64,000 nucleotides of DNA from an uncultured Akkermansia sp. (lineage in GTDB: Bacteria; Verrucomicrobiota; Verrucomicrobiia; Verrucomicrobiales; Akkermansiaceae): contig CANQSS010000001.1 in assembly GCA_947626545.1 (NCBI GenBank), positions 62,001 to 126,000 of the forward strand, given 5' to 3'. Below, piece by piece: positions 8,593 through 17,817 of this stretch. How positions within the stretch are numbered: position 1 is the stretch's first letter; every line of letters begins with the position of its first letter. Under the pieces are notes generated by a model, which did no database searches, had not been told where the DNA came from, and was given only the letters and a program-made list of their open reading frames with translations. Position numbers and translations under genes: made by a program.

Positions 8593-10608
8593 TTATTTGC
8601 AAAGGCGCTTGGCGTGTGCGACGATATTGGGCACGTTCATGCCAAGTTCGCTGAGCACTTGTTCACCGGGAGCCGAAAATCCGAATTGATCGATGCCGAT
8701 GATGGAACCTTGCGAACCAACGTAGCGGTACCAGAGGTCAGACTTGCCGGCTTCCACCGCCAAGCGACGCGTGCAGGAAGACGGCAAAACGCTTTCCCGG
8801 TAAACCTCGCTCTGCTGATTAAACCTCCACATGGACGGCATGGAAACCACACGCACTCCCTCTCCGAGCTCGGCAGCCGCCTGCAGCGCAAGCAGAACCT
8901 CCGATCCCGCAGCGATGATGATGAGCTGTGGTTTGTCAGTGCCCTCACGCCGGGCCACATAGGCGCCGCGCAGTGTCCCCTCGCGCCGCATTTGCGCGCT
9001 CAACTCCGGCTGAACTGCAGTGAGAGAGGGCACATTTTGGCGGGTCAAGATAAGAGCTGTCGGACCATCCGTGCGCTCCATAGCGCACATCCAAGCGCCG
9101 GCGGCCTCCTCCTCATCTGCCGGGCGCACCACATCCAAGTTCGGGATGATGCGCAGCCCCGTCACGGTCTCCACCGGCTGATGCGTCGGTCCATCCTCGC
9201 CCACGGCGACGGAATCATGCGTGAGCACATAGGTGACGGGCAAGTGAGCCAACGCAGCCACACGTATGGCAGCGCGCATGTAATCCACAAACACGCAGAA
9301 AGTGCCGGCAGACACGCGGAAGAGGCCATCGTAGGCGATGCCATTGCAGATGGCAGCCATGGCATGTTCGCGAATACCGAACCAGAAATTGCGTCCTGCA
9401 TAATTTTGCGCGGAGAAGTCGCCCGCGTCTTTCAGGTAATTTTTGTTGGACGAGAAGAGATCCGCGCTTGTGGAGAGGAAAGCCGGACAGTGCGATGAAA
9501 TAGCGTTTTCGACTTGAGCGGCAGATGTACGAGTGGCCAGCTTGGACCCGCCCTCAAAATGCGGGATCATGGCGTCCGACTTCTCCGCGCTCAACCCGCA
9601 CACCGCCAAATCCATGCCAGATTCCAGCTCCTGCGCCTTCTCCGGGCAGGCCTGTTTCCACGCCGCAAAAAGCTCGTGCCACTCTGCACACGCGGCCACA
9701 CGCTGCGCTTTCAGCTGTGCCATGTACTCACGCACCTCAGCAGACACGTAGTACTGCTGATCCGTCGGCAGGCCCCAATTAGCATGTGCAGCCTCCCATA
9801 TCTTCGCACCACCCTCCCCATGACCCTTGGTGGTTCCCTCAAATCCCGGCACCCCTTTTGCAATAGTCGTGTGGGCGACAATGAGTTTTGGGCGACCATT
9901 ACGTTCCAAACGAGCCGTGCGCAAAGCGTTTTCCACCGCCTGCAAATCATGTCCGTCGACGGTGAAAGTATCCCACCCGTGCGCCGCAAAGCATGCGGCT
10001 ACATCATCCACCTGAGTCCTTTCTACCGGAGCGTCCAGAGTGATGCCGTTGGCGTCGTATATGAGCACGAGGTTATCCAGACGGAGCGTTCCGGCGATGG
10101 CAGCTGCCTCGCGAGAAATTCCCTCCTGCATACATCCATCACCCGCCAAGCAATAAACGGTTTGATCAAAGATTTCATATTCGGGCGTGTTATAGCGGGC
10201 GGCAGCGTGTTTGGCAGAAATAGCAAAGCCTACGGCGTTTGCGATACCCTGCCCCAGCGGTCCGGTGGTACACTCCACCCCCGGGCAGCAACCGAACTCC
10301 GGATGCCCCGGAGTGTGCGAACCCTTTGAACGAAAAGCGCGCACATCCTCCATCGTCACATCATACCCGCTCAGATGCAACCAAGCGTACAAAAACATGG
10401 AGCCATGCCCACCGGAAAGGATAAAGCGGTCGCGGTTCAGCCAGCGAGGTTCATCGGGATTCACCCGCAGCAGCTCTCCATAAAGCACGGCCCCTATTTC
10501 CGCGCACCCAAGCGGCAAACCTATGTGTCCGGATGATTTGTCATATATGGCATCTATTGCCAAGCCTCTGGCTTCATTTGCTGCCCGTTGTAAAATATCC
10601 GCCTTCAT
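8593..10608 (-). CDS. tkt: Transketolase
   Basis: A protein of 671 residues, the normal size. It has the N-terminal SGHIGLPLGCAEIGAVLYG, the PGHPE and GPLGQGIANAVG loops, the ThDP/Mg motif GDGCMQEG through to an Asn about 30 residues later, a pyrimidine-domain FWFGIREHAM region and the HDSVAVGEDGPTHQP loop. It transfers two-carbon ketol units in the non-oxidative pentose phosphate pathway in the cytoplasm. It appears to be a single-gene unit with its own promoter, divergent from fabG across a MITE-like element. Confidence 0.96.
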   Translation of the reverse strand: MKADILQRAANEARGLAIDAIYDKSSGHIGLPLGCAEIGAVLYGELLRVNPDEPRWLNRDRFILSGGHGSMFLYAWLHLSGYDVTMEDVRAFRSKGSHTPGHPEFGCCPGVECTTGPLGQGIANAVGFAISAKHAAARYNTPEYEIFDQTVYCLAGDGCMQEGISREAAAIAGTLRLDNLVLIYDANGITLDAPVERTQVDDVAACFAAHGWDTFTVDGHDLQAVENALRTARLERNGRPKLIVAHTTIAKGVPGFEGTTKGHGEGGAKIWEAAHANWGLPTDQQYYVSAEVREYMAQLKAQRVAACAEWHELFAAWKQACPEKAQELESGMDLAVCGLSAEKSDAMIPHFEGGSKLATRTSAAQVENAISSHCPAFLSTSADLFSSNKNYLKDAGDFSAQNYAGRNFWFGIREHAMAAICNGIAYDGLFRVSAGTFCVFVDYMRAAIRVAALAHLPVTYVLTHDSVAVGEDGPTHQPVETVTGLRIIPNLDVVRPADEEEAAGAWMCAMERTDGPTALILTRQNVPSLTAVQPELSAQMRREGTLRGAYVARREGTDKPQLIIIAAGSEVLLALQAAAELGEGVRVVSMPSMWRFNQQSEVYRESVLPSSCTRRLAVEAGKSDLWYRYVGSQGSIIGIDQFGFSAPGEQVLSELGMNVPNIVAHAKRLCK

Positions 10609-10618
10609 TCGCGCCGTC

Positions 10619-10646
10619 AGTATACCAGATTACCCGGTTTTGTAAA
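10619..10646 (-). promoter_or_regulatory. tkt: Promoter of tkt
   Basis: On the minus strand TTTACA (10646-10641), 16 bp, TATACT (10624-10619), with 10 bp to the ATG at 10608. The transcript would have a leader of only a few nucleotides. The MITE-like element starts 13 bp beyond the -35. Confidence 0.55.
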
Positions 10647-10659
10647 GTAAAACAAACCC

Positions 10660-10899
10660 AGGGCAAACGCATTAGAAAATGCGTTTGCCTATGTACGATT
10701 TACGATTTACGATGTACGATTTATTAATAATGTGCGCGTTGCGCAGATTTTTCGGATCATTAATGTGTGTTGAGATCCCTTTAGAGCCATCATCATAATG
10801 ACCACCGGTTATCACGGTTTTTGATACGTGTGAACAGTGATAGCAGCCAATAAAAGCATTTTTCTTTGTTGATTGACTTCTCCCAAATGCGTTTGCCCT
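10660..10899. mobile_element. MITE-like element, complete copy A
   Basis: A 240-bp element with matching ends: AGGGCAAACGCATT at the left and AAATGCGTTTGCCCT at the right are inverted repeats. The left end itself forms a hairpin with AATGCGTTTGCC (10679-10689). Inside are TATGTACGATTTACGAT heptamers (10690-10722), a GTGCGCGTTGCGCAG hairpin, and a tail (GATCCCTTTAGAGCCATCATC onward) that is recognisably similar to 32180-32310. It has no coding capacity. It fits exactly between the divergent tkt and fabG promoters. A target-site duplication could not be identified with certainty. Confidence 0.75.
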
Positions 10900-10910
10900 A
10901 GGGTGTCCCA

Positions 10911-10939
10911 TTGACACGGTGAAAAAAATCGGCTAGAAT
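10911..10939 (+). promoter_or_regulatory. fabG: Promoter of fabG
   Basis: TTGACA (10911-10916), 17 bp, TAGAAT (10934-10939). Nine bases then lead to the ATG at 10949, so the mRNA would start at or within about 3 nt of the start codon. No Shine-Dalgarno can fit on such a transcript. Confidence 0.7.
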
Positions 10940-10948
10940 GGCGGGCGT

Positions 10949-11695
10949 ATGAACAGACTTGCAGGAAAAACGGCTGTGGTGACTGGAGCTGGGCGCGGGA
11001 TAGGGTACGCTATTGCACATCGATTTGCGCAGGAGGGAGCGAAGGTAGCTCTCATATCGCGCAACACGGCGTCATGCGGAGGAGCCGCGGAGCGGATAAA
11101 CGAGGAGATACCCGGGAGCTGCAAGGCCTACCCATGCGATGTGGCTGATGCCGAGGCGGTGGACGCGTGCGTGAAAGCGATATTGGCAGATTTTCCAGCA
11201 GTGGATATCTTGGTAAATAATGCGGGCATCACAAAGGATGGACTGCTCATGCGTATGAAGGAAGAGGACTGGGACGCCGTAGTCTCCACGAATTTGAAGA
11301 GCGCGTTCCTCTTCGTGAAGGCCCTGCAACGCACGCTCATGAAGAGCCCTGCGGGTCGTATCATCAACATGAGTTCCGTCGTTGGCATCTCCGGTAATGC
11401 GGGACAGGCGAATTATGCGGCATCAAAGGCCGGGGTAATCGGGTTCACCAAATCGGTGGCGCAGGAATTAGCCGGGCGCAAAGTGACGAGTAATGCGATA
11501 GCGCCCGGGTTTATTGCAACGGAAATGACGGATGCCATACCGGAGAAAGCGCGGGAGGCTATCTTGTCCCGCATACCCTTGGCTGATATGGGCAAGCCGG
11601 AGGACATCGCCAGCTGCGCACTTTTCCTAGCCTCTGATGAAGCGCGGTACATCACTGGTCAGGTGCTGGTGTGCGATGGCGGCATGTGCATGTAA
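10949..11695 (+). CDS. fabG: 3-oxoacyl-ACP reductase
   Basis: A classical short-chain dehydrogenase of 248 residues. The cofactor motif is TGAGRGIG (12-19), NNAG lies at 90-93, and the catalytic Ser, Tyr and Lys are S143, Y156 and K160 in MSSVVG and NYAASK. The C-terminus GQVLVCDGGMCM matches FabG. It reduces 3-ketoacyl-ACP with NADPH in fatty acid elongation. It is not clustered with fabD/acpP/fabF here, so another SDR substrate is possible, though overall similarity to FabG looks high. Confidence 0.9.
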   Translation: MNRLAGKTAVVTGAGRGIGYAIAHRFAQEGAKVALISRNTASCGGAAERINEEIPGSCKAYPCDVADAEAVDACVKAILADFPAVDILVNNAGITKDGLLMRMKEEDWDAVVSTNLKSAFLFVKALQRTLMKSPAGRIINMSSVVGISGNAGQANYAASKAGVIGFTKSVAQELAGRKVTSNAIAPGFIATEMTDAIPEKAREAILSRIPLADMGKPEDIASCALFLASDEARYITGQVLVCDGGMCM

Positions 11696-11707
11696 CTTCC
11701 TCCCCCT

Positions 11708-12196
11708 GTGACAGCAGTACGGAAACCGGTTCAGAAGTTCCTGGGACTCCTGCTGGTGCTGATGGTGACGGACTGCCAGCAGCAGCACGGGGCTCCGCCG
11801 CCGTACCGGGGCTACAAAATGGCGCCCTACACGCTGAAGGGACTGCGTTTCGTGCCCATGAATGTGGAGCAGGCTCTCCGTTACAAGGCGGTGGGCATCG
11901 CCTCGCATTACGAGGCAGATGGCGCTCCCGGGGCTATCGGCCAGCGCCTTTACCGCGACCAATATTACGCTGCACACCGCACCCTGCCCCTGCCATGCTC
12001 GGCTCGCATCACCAACTTGGAGAACGGGAAGAGCTGCATCGTGCGCGTTGCTGACCGCGGGCCCTATATTGCGGGCAGGCTCATCGATGTAAGCACTGCG
12101 GCGGCGCACAAGCTGGATTTCCACAGCAATGGGTTGGCACGTGTGAAAATTGAGGTTCTCTCCGTAGGGGATGGCCCGTACAAACGCACACGCTAA
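11708..12196 (+). CDS. RlpA-like (double-psi beta-barrel) lipoprotein
   Basis: A protein of 162 residues starting at a GTG 12 bp after fabG. The signal peptide LGLLLVLMVTDC suggests a lipobox Cys at residue 23. The C-terminal domain carries RlpA motifs: GIASHYEADG, YAAHRTLPLPCSARITNLENG, VRVADRGPYIAGRLIDVS and AAHKLDF. RlpA proteins act at the division septum on denuded glycan strands, and some are lytic transglycosylases. It lacks a C-terminal SPOR domain. The usual SWYG loop is SHYE here, so enzymatic activity is uncertain. Confidence 0.75.
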   Translation: MTAVRKPVQKFLGLLLVLMVTDCQQQHGAPPPYRGYKMAPYTLKGLRFVPMNVEQALRYKAVGIASHYEADGAPGAIGQRLYRDQYYAAHRTLPLPCSARITNLENGKSCIVRVADRGPYIAGRLIDVSTAAAHKLDFHSNGLARVKIEVLSVGDGPYKRTR

Positions 12197-12199
12197 GCA

Positions 12200-12534
12200 A
12201 GGCAACTGCATTAGAAAATGCGGGGGCCCAGCGGCGCCTATGTACGATTTTCGATGTACGATGTACGATTGCCATATTCGCGCGCGTTGCGCGGGGAGGC
12301 GGGGCGCCTGACGGCGCCTATGTACGAGGTACGATGGACGATGTACGATTTGAGAAATTTGGCGAGTGAAGCTCGCGGAACTGCGAAGCTTGAGCTGAGG
12401 TGGTGGGGAAAATCATGGGAGGTTGTTGGTTCGAAAGGGGCTGGGTTATGCAAAGCTGTGTCACGGGCTGAAATGATTTACGATTTACGATTTGCAGAGC
12501 TTGCGCGCGTTGCGCGGGGAGGTGGAGCAAGCCC
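12200..12534. repeat. Dispersed repeat block 3
   Basis: The gap between convergent rlpA-like and tatD genes contains only repeat modules. They are a degenerate left MITE end (GGCAACTGCATTAGAAAATGCGG), a GCGGCGCC/TATGTACGAT unit at 12239, an ATTCGCGCGCGTTGCGCGGGG hairpin, GGGCGCCTGACGGCGCC with TATGTACGAGG at 12319, and a segment rich in GAAGCTCGCGGAACTGCGAAGCTT hairpins. A last TTTACGATTTACGATTT plus GCTTGCGCGCGTTGCGCG follows (12477-12520). Confidence 0.82.
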
Positions 12535-13152
12535 TCAGTGCGTGCCAATGTCCCCACGCAACATGGTGAGCATGCCTATCGCGCGTGGGAAGGACTCCGG
12601 GGCGTCGTCAGATTCTGCGAACAAACGGTCGGCCGGAATACGTGCGTAGCGCTCTGCCGCCTTGGGGTGTGAAAGCTCGCGCACGCCCACGGAGAAGAGG
12701 GCGCCCAAGGAGAGGAATTCTCGCGCCAGCTCATGGGAGCCGTTCCATGCGTGTAAGAGCACACGCGGCAAGGTTCCGCAGCGATCGCGCTGTCTCAACA
12801 GTTCCAGCAGGCGTGCCCATGCGCCCGCGCCGTGCAACTGAGCCAGGCGATCATGCCGAAAAGCCGCACCCAAATGCACCTGCAGCAGAACCTCCTGCTG
12901 ATTCAGCGAATCGCGGTAGCGCGGGGTGGCATCCAACCCGGTTTCTCCCACCTGTGCTTGAGGAAAACGGCACAGGTATTCATCCAAATCGTAGGCGATC
13001 TGAGTCACGGGCGCTTCTGCTGCATGCCAGGGATGTACGCCGAAACAGGGAATCATGCCCGAAGCCTCAGCTACGCGGTCCCAATCACTGCGCTGCACGG
13101 AGCACAGGAAGCCGCCGTAAGAACCGGGGTGATGGGTGTGGTAATCCATCAT
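12535..13152 (-). CDS. TatD-family metal-dependent hydrolase
   Basis: A protein of 205 residues, shorter than typical TatD (about 260). Metal-ligand motifs are present: HTHH at 5-8, GVHPW at 38-42, GETGLD with E70, a QVH at 91-93, LLHAWNGS with H134, and FAESDDAP with D182. These match the divalent metal sites of TatD DNases/amidohydrolases. The exact substrate (DNA 3' ends or other phosphoesters) cannot be deduced. Its start overlaps the stop of radC by 4 bp, so the two are co-transcribed and may share a DNA-processing context. Confidence 0.82.
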   Translation of the reverse strand: MMDYHTHHPGSYGGFLCSVQRSDWDRVAEASGMIPCFGVHPWHAAEAPVTQIAYDLDEYLCRFPQAQVGETGLDATPRYRDSLNQQEVLLQVHLGAAFRHDRLAQLHGAGAWARLLELLRQRDRCGTLPRVLLHAWNGSHELAREFLSLGALFSVGVRELSHPKAAERYARIPADRLFAESDDAPESFPRAIGMLTMLRGDIGTH

Positions 13153-13904
13153 ACCGTGGGTAAATGACCTGCCTGTCTGAAACTGTAGAAGGGTTCCCTC
13201 TCCTCACCCTCGGTACCGATAATGACGTGATCCTCCACAGGGATGAGCAACAGTTGCCCTGCACTGGCCAAGCGTTCTGTAAGCGAGATATCCTCCCGGC
13301 TCGGAGAAGGATTGCCGCTTGGATGATTATGCACCAGCACAATGCGAGCGGCGCTGTGTCGAATGGGGTCGCGAAAAACATCTCGAGGGTGCAGTGTAAC
13401 ACGCGTGAGCGTGCCACAGGCAATGGATGAGCGATGGATGACCTCATTGCGCACATTCAGCGAAAGCACGTAAAAATGCTCTTGCACCTCGTAGCGCAGT
13501 TCGCCTGCCATTAGATTGTACACATCCCGCGGTCCGGAGATCTTACGATTCTCAGGAGCCTCTTGCACGGCACGTTTCCCCAGCTCGAACACTGCAGCCA
13601 GTGTAGCGGCCTTTGCCGGGCCTATTCCCCTCTCCAGCTTCGCGATTTCCGAAGCCTCCAGTCGTCCGAGAGCCGTGAGTGATCCTGCGCTTTTCTTGAG
13701 CTGACGAGCCAGCTCCAGCACATTGCACCCGGGAAGTCCGGTGCGCAGGAATATGGCGATCAGCTCCTCATCCGACAGGGTTTTGCGCCCGTGCGCGATG
13801 AGCTTTTCACGCGGCCTCTCCTCCGCGCTCACGCAGCTATGCAGAGTCTGACTGAGACACTCGTGCGAATCTGCATGGCGTGCTGTCTCCGGGCATTCGG
13901 ACAT
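13149..13904 (-). CDS. radC: RadC-family JAB/MPN protein
   Basis: A protein of 251 residues with a helix-hairpin-helix type N-terminal half (LSDEELIAIFLRTG, ERGIGPAKAATLAAVFELGK) and a JAMM metal motif H192-x-H194 ... D205 in VHNHPSGNPSPSRED. It ends with VEDHVIIG. The family was once linked to radiation resistance, but its cellular role is unsettled. It lies 4 bp from the protease gene upstream and overlaps tatD downstream. The N-terminal 25 residues are Cys/His-rich, so the true start could be somewhat later. Confidence 0.9.
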   Translation of the reverse strand: MSECPETARHADSHECLSQTLHSCVSAEERPREKLIAHGRKTLSDEELIAIFLRTGLPGCNVLELARQLKKSAGSLTALGRLEASEIAKLERGIGPAKAATLAAVFELGKRAVQEAPENRKISGPRDVYNLMAGELRYEVQEHFYVLSLNVRNEVIHRSSIACGTLTRVTLHPRDVFRDPIRHSAARIVLVHNHPSGNPSPSREDISLTERLASAGQLLLIPVEDHVIIGTEGEEREPFYSFRQAGHLPTV

Positions 13905-13907
13905 TGC

Positions 13908-16124
13908 TCAGCGCAAGTCAACCATATCGCGCAAGATATAAAGGGACTCGCGCAACACGGGATCGAGATTTGAGGGATAATCCAGAGAATCCTCGAGCTC
14001 CGCCTCCGGGTCCTTTGCCTCGCGCATAAAGTTATCCTTATCTTCCTTGGAAGCCAAAGGGAGTTCAGCGCTATCCAAGTCTGTCAGCTTGAGCCGATAA
14101 ATGGTAAGCTTGTTTGCATCCTCCTTACTCATAACCTCGTAGCGTTTCTTACGATCCACATCGCTCTTCTTCTTGAAGTCACGCAACTCGGCAATCTGAG
14201 CCTGACGCTTATCCTTGTTCAGGGAATACGAATTTTCTTTGACAAGGCGGCGGCGGTAGTTGGCATACCAAACATTGTTCTGCAGATCACCATCCTTGGC
14301 CACACGTGCTGCACTCAGCTCGCGCAAGCGCGGCAGGATATCCGCCAAATGGGTGCCAGGCACATAGCTGCCCGCCTGCGCAATCGCGTCATAGGGCATG
14401 GCATGGTCCATCTCCGCCTCACCAATCTGCATGCCGGAGGTCACGGTCGGCAGCTCAATGTCGCTACTCACACCCTTCAGCTGAGTGGAAGCACCGTTGA
14501 TGCGGTAGAATTTCTGCACCGTCACCTTGATGAGGCCACTGCCCTCGCGCGAGGAGAAGAGGGGCATATAATCCGCGAGGCTGCGCGGCACCTGCACCGT
14601 TCCCTTACCGAAAGTGGTTTCATCGCCCACGATGACAGCGCGACCGTAGTCTTTCATAGCACCAGCAAAAATTTCGGAAGCAGAAGCGCTCGCCTTGCTG
14701 ATGAGTACCACCAGCTCACCCGGGAACCGCGGCTTACCGCTCACCGTAAGACGCTCCACCTGCCCGCGCGCATCCTTCACCTGCACGACAGGCCCCGCCC
14801 CAATGAATAGACCTACCATCTTACGCACTTCCTCTAATGAGCCGCCGCCGTTGGAGCGCAAATCAATGACAAGCCCCTGTACGTTTTCGCGCAACATACG
14901 GAGAAGGATATGCCGCACATCAGTGGCACAGTGCACATCGCCGCCGTCTATATCCACGTAGAAAGAAGGGAGGGTCAGGATACCCAAGCGGTAGTTGCGT
15001 TCCTCGCCCTGCGGGCCACGTTCACGCAGATCAACAATGCGTGCGCTCGCCAAAGACTCGGACATAGGAACCTCGTCGCGGACAATGGTGATAATACGTT
15101 CATCTCCGCTTTCGGCACTCTGCACGCGCAAACGCACGGGCACGTCTTTTTTGCCACGGATAAGGTTCACCACCTTATCAATGCTCATAAACAAGATATC
15201 CGTCCAGTTGCCATCGCCATTTGCATCCACTGCCACCACGTGATCGCCGAGCTTGAGCTGGCCATTTTTATCCGCCGGGCCGCCTTTCACGATACCCTCG
15301 ATCTTGGTCGAGCCATCATCATCTTCCCGCAGCTGCGCACCAATACCTACCAAAGAGGCCTTGATCATGTCCTTGAACTGCTTCTCCTCGCGAGCACCCA
15401 TGTAATCGCTATGCGGATCGTACACATGCGCCACGGCGTTAAGCAGCAGACTCACCATATCCTCCTGATCGGCTTCCTGCACTTCCATGCGCACGCGCTT
15501 GAGGCGTGCGAGAATCTTGGCAGCCGGGGAAGGCTCTTTAGCATTGGGATCCGGTTTACCCTTCTCTGCCGCCAAACGGGCGACATTCTCGCGACGGCAC
15601 ACTTCGGTGAGCATCATATCTTCCACTTGGTCACGCCAGACCTGGTCCAACTCAGCCTCATTCTTGGCACGGGGCAACTTACGACGCGTACGCGGCACTG
15701 TACGATCCGAATTAAACGCCGGCGGATTTTTTTCGTACTCGTGCAGGATTTCCTCTGCCTGAGCAATGTGTTTGAGGGCTCGCTGCGAGTACATGCCGTA
15801 CAAGTCCTGCGCAAGCGAGACCGTCTCGCGGTTGAGGAGGTAATCCCCAAAAGAATCACCATACTTCTTATGCAAGGCGTCTACATCTTCCTGTGTAAAA
15901 TACAGATGTTGTGGATCTATAGACTGTAAGTAGCAATCGAGGAACTTGGCGTACAGGGCCGCAGAAAACCGCTCCCGAGAGAAGTGGGAATTTTGCAGCA
16001 CCTCCGAAAACTGCTTTCCTATCATGTTATAGTCCGGCGCCGCATGCCCCACACCGCTGCACGATACCAGCAACGCCATGGCAACCATCCGCAGACCGCG
16101 TACTCTTTTTATAAAGTAGTTCAT
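13908..16124 (-). CDS. prc: Tail-specific (C-terminal processing) protease, S41A family
   Basis: A protein of 738 residues with a signal peptide (about 1-28), an N-terminal helical domain (YLQSIDPQHLYFTQEDV), a PDZ domain around 255-335, and the S41 protease fold: LVIDLRSNGGGSLEEV, then the catalytic Ser in SKASASASEIFAG and Lys in TTFGKGTVQ. The last 150 residues are a charged helical Prc C-terminal domain. It acts in the periplasm on penicillin-binding proteins, lipoproteins and SsrA-like tails. Upstream on the minus strand TATAAT occurs at 16206-16201 without a clear -35, giving a leader of about 70 nt. Confidence 0.92.
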   Translation of the reverse strand: MNYFIKRVRGLRMVAMALLVSCSGVGHAAPDYNMIGKQFSEVLQNSHFSRERFSAALYAKFLDCYLQSIDPQHLYFTQEDVDALHKKYGDSFGDYLLNRETVSLAQDLYGMYSQRALKHIAQAEEILHEYEKNPPAFNSDRTVPRTRRKLPRAKNEAELDQVWRDQVEDMMLTEVCRRENVARLAAEKGKPDPNAKEPSPAAKILARLKRVRMEVQEADQEDMVSLLLNAVAHVYDPHSDYMGAREEKQFKDMIKASLVGIGAQLREDDDGSTKIEGIVKGGPADKNGQLKLGDHVVAVDANGDGNWTDILFMSIDKVVNLIRGKKDVPVRLRVQSAESGDERIITIVRDEVPMSESLASARIVDLRERGPQGEERNYRLGILTLPSFYVDIDGGDVHCATDVRHILLRMLRENVQGLVIDLRSNGGGSLEEVRKMVGLFIGAGPVVQVKDARGQVERLTVSGKPRFPGELVVLISKASASASEIFAGAMKDYGRAVIVGDETTFGKGTVQVPRSLADYMPLFSSREGSGLIKVTVQKFYRINGASTQLKGVSSDIELPTVTSGMQIGEAEMDHAMPYDAIAQAGSYVPGTHLADILPRLRELSAARVAKDGDLQNNVWYANYRRRLVKENSYSLNKDKRQAQIAELRDFKKKSDVDRKKRYEVMSKEDANKLTIYRLKLTDLDSAELPLASKEDKDNFMREAKDPEAELEDSLDYPSNLDPVLRESLYILRDMVDLR

Positions 16125-16269
16125 ATACTGACAGCGATTCGTGTCTATGCGCCGCCCGGTTTCGGCAGATGCCGGTTATCCCTTGCAAGCGCTCTCTCAC
16201 ATTATACACCGCCTAGGCTGTCAGTCTATCGAATTTTCTCAATGCTGACAAAACAATTTCGTTGTTCGT

Positions 16270-16437
16270 GTCATAGGCGGACAAGGTCTCCCTATGTACG
16301 ATGGCCGACGTACGATGTACGATTGCAGGGCTTGCGCGCGTTGCGCGGGGCAGCGGTGGCGCCTAGCGGCGCCTATGTGCGAGGTACGATGAACGATTTG
16401 GGAAGTTTGCGCGCTTACGCGCTAGCACTCATGTCGT
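16270..16437. repeat. Dispersed repeat block 4
   Basis: It contains AGGCGGACAAGGTCTCCC followed by TATGTACGATGG at 16293, then GTACGATGTACGATT, GCTTGCGCGCGTTGCGCGGGG, GGCGCCTAGCGGCGCC with TATGTGCGAGG at 16374, and finally TTTGCGCGCTTACGCGCTAGC. The last hairpin lies 9-29 bp after the stop of the beta-CASP gene and may terminate the long dcw operon. Confidence 0.8.
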
Positions 16438-17817
16438 TCAGTTCGATAGCTTATGCGCACGACCCGGCACCGGTCGAGAGATTCTCACCCCCTCCGGCAT
16501 GTAGTGCATCAACTCTTTCTGCATCTGCCGCTGCGCAGCCTCATCGCCGTGCACCAGCAAGATTTCGCGCGGGTTGAGAGAGCGAGCGTAGTCCAGCAAA
16601 GCCGTGCGAGGCGCATGCCCGGAGAAATCGAAACTTTCGATGCGACAAGCCACCCTGTATGCCTGCCCCACATTCGGGTCTTCACCGAGCCGCACATTGT
16701 CGCCGGGCTTGGCGGCCTTGATACGCGCCGCCGGGCTATCCGGATCACTGTACCCCACAAACAAGATAGCATCAGCCGGATGCGACAACACCTGCGCTGC
16801 CAGCTTATTGGAGAGAGTGTGCGGACTCATCATACCGCTGGACACCAAATAAATGTTGCCCGGGCTCACGCGCAGCGGTCCATCCATTTCTCGCGGCAGG
16901 GGCATTGTATCCACCGATGCGCGCACAAGCAAACCGGGGTGCAAGCGTGGGGTATCGTACGTCATGCGGTCGTACACGCCAGTTACTTTTGCGCCTAAGC
17001 CGCCGCTGTAAATCGGTGCATCCGGGATACGGCCGCTATCACGCATTTTGCCGATTTCGTAGAGCAACTCTTGGGTTTTGCCGAGAGCGAAGACGGGGAT
17101 GAGTACAGCGCCGCCACCCAGCAGCGTTTCTCGTATAGCCTTAGCAAGACGACTTATCTCGCGTTCACGCGTATAGCTCAGCGAGCGCTCTGTGTCGCCA
17201 TGCGTACATTCCATGACGAGCACATCCACCCCCTTCCTTGGAAAAGCGGCACCGGGTATTAAACTCTGATTTTCGAACTGCACATCCCCGGTGTAGAAAA
17301 TACGCATTCCCGACCGCGTTTCGAGCATCACCCCGCAGGAACCGAGGATGTGCCCGGCATCGTAAAGCGTGGCGAGCATATTACCATTGCGCCCCACGCG
17401 GAAACTCTCCTCGTATGGCCGGGACACCCAGTTGTCGGCAGCGTGATCCAGCTCGCCGTGGCTGAAGAAAGGGTACTCCGCCACACCGTCGTAGAGCCTC
17501 TTTGCCGTCATCACATTGACGGAATTGTGCAACATCACGCGACCTATCTCCGCCGTCGCGCGCGTCATAATAACCTCCGCCTGCGGGAACTTGTCTTGCA
17601 AGACCGGCAGCGCCCCGATGTGATCTAGATGCGCATGGGATACGATGACCGCCTGCGGATCTGTTCCCTCCAGCAAATCAAAGCGGGGCTTGGACTCCTC
17701 GCCCACCTTCTTGGGGTGCACACCGGCATCCAGCACCACACTGGTCGCGCCGTCTTGGATGAGGTAGCAATTTGCGCCTATTTCCATGGCGCCCGTCAGG
17801 TTGGTGAAAGTCGTCAT
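16438..17817 (-). CDS. Beta-CASP metallo-beta-lactamase-fold hydrolase (RNase-like)
   Basis: About 459 residues from the ATG at 17817, chosen because it overlaps the murG stop as ATGA; a longer frame to 17979 would run deep into murG. The metal motif HAHLDH is at 61-66, followed by DAGHILGS, FYTGDVQ, ECTHGD and the beta-CASP part IPVFALGKTQELLYEIG, with C-terminal DFSGHAPRTALLDY and LVHGDE. This is the KH-less CPSF/YSH1-like exonuclease group, acting on RNA ends in characterised members. It is the last gene of the dcw operon, an unusual position. Confidence 0.85.
   Translation of the reverse strand: MTTFTNLTGAMEIGANCYLIQDGATSVVLDAGVHPKKVGEESKPRFDLLEGTDPQAVIVSHAHLDHIGALPVLQDKFPQAEVIMTRATAEIGRVMLHNSVNVMTAKRLYDGVAEYPFFSHGELDHAADNWVSRPYEESFRVGRNGNMLATLYDAGHILGSCGVMLETRSGMRIFYTGDVQFENQSLIPGAAFPRKGVDVLVMECTHGDTERSLSYTREREISRLAKAIRETLLGGGAVLIPVFALGKTQELLYEIGKMRDSGRIPDAPIYSGGLGAKVTGVYDRMTYDTPRLHPGLLVRASVDTMPLPREMDGPLRVSPGNIYLVSSGMMSPHTLSNKLAAQVLSHPADAILFVGYSDPDSPAARIKAAKPGDNVRLGEDPNVGQAYRVACRIESFDFSGHAPRTALLDYARSLNPREILLVHGDEAAQRQMQKELMHYMPEGVRISRPVPGRAHKLSN

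Noticed and set aside
8329-9498. Long open frame on the plus strand opposite tkt
   Set aside because: It begins in repeat sequence (RFTIYDLRFTIYDLRF peptide) and is antisense to the conserved transketolase.
12425-12455. GGTTCGAAA stretch as part of a tRNA T-arm
   Set aside because: No acceptor or anticodon stem can be built around it; it is repeat-block sequence.
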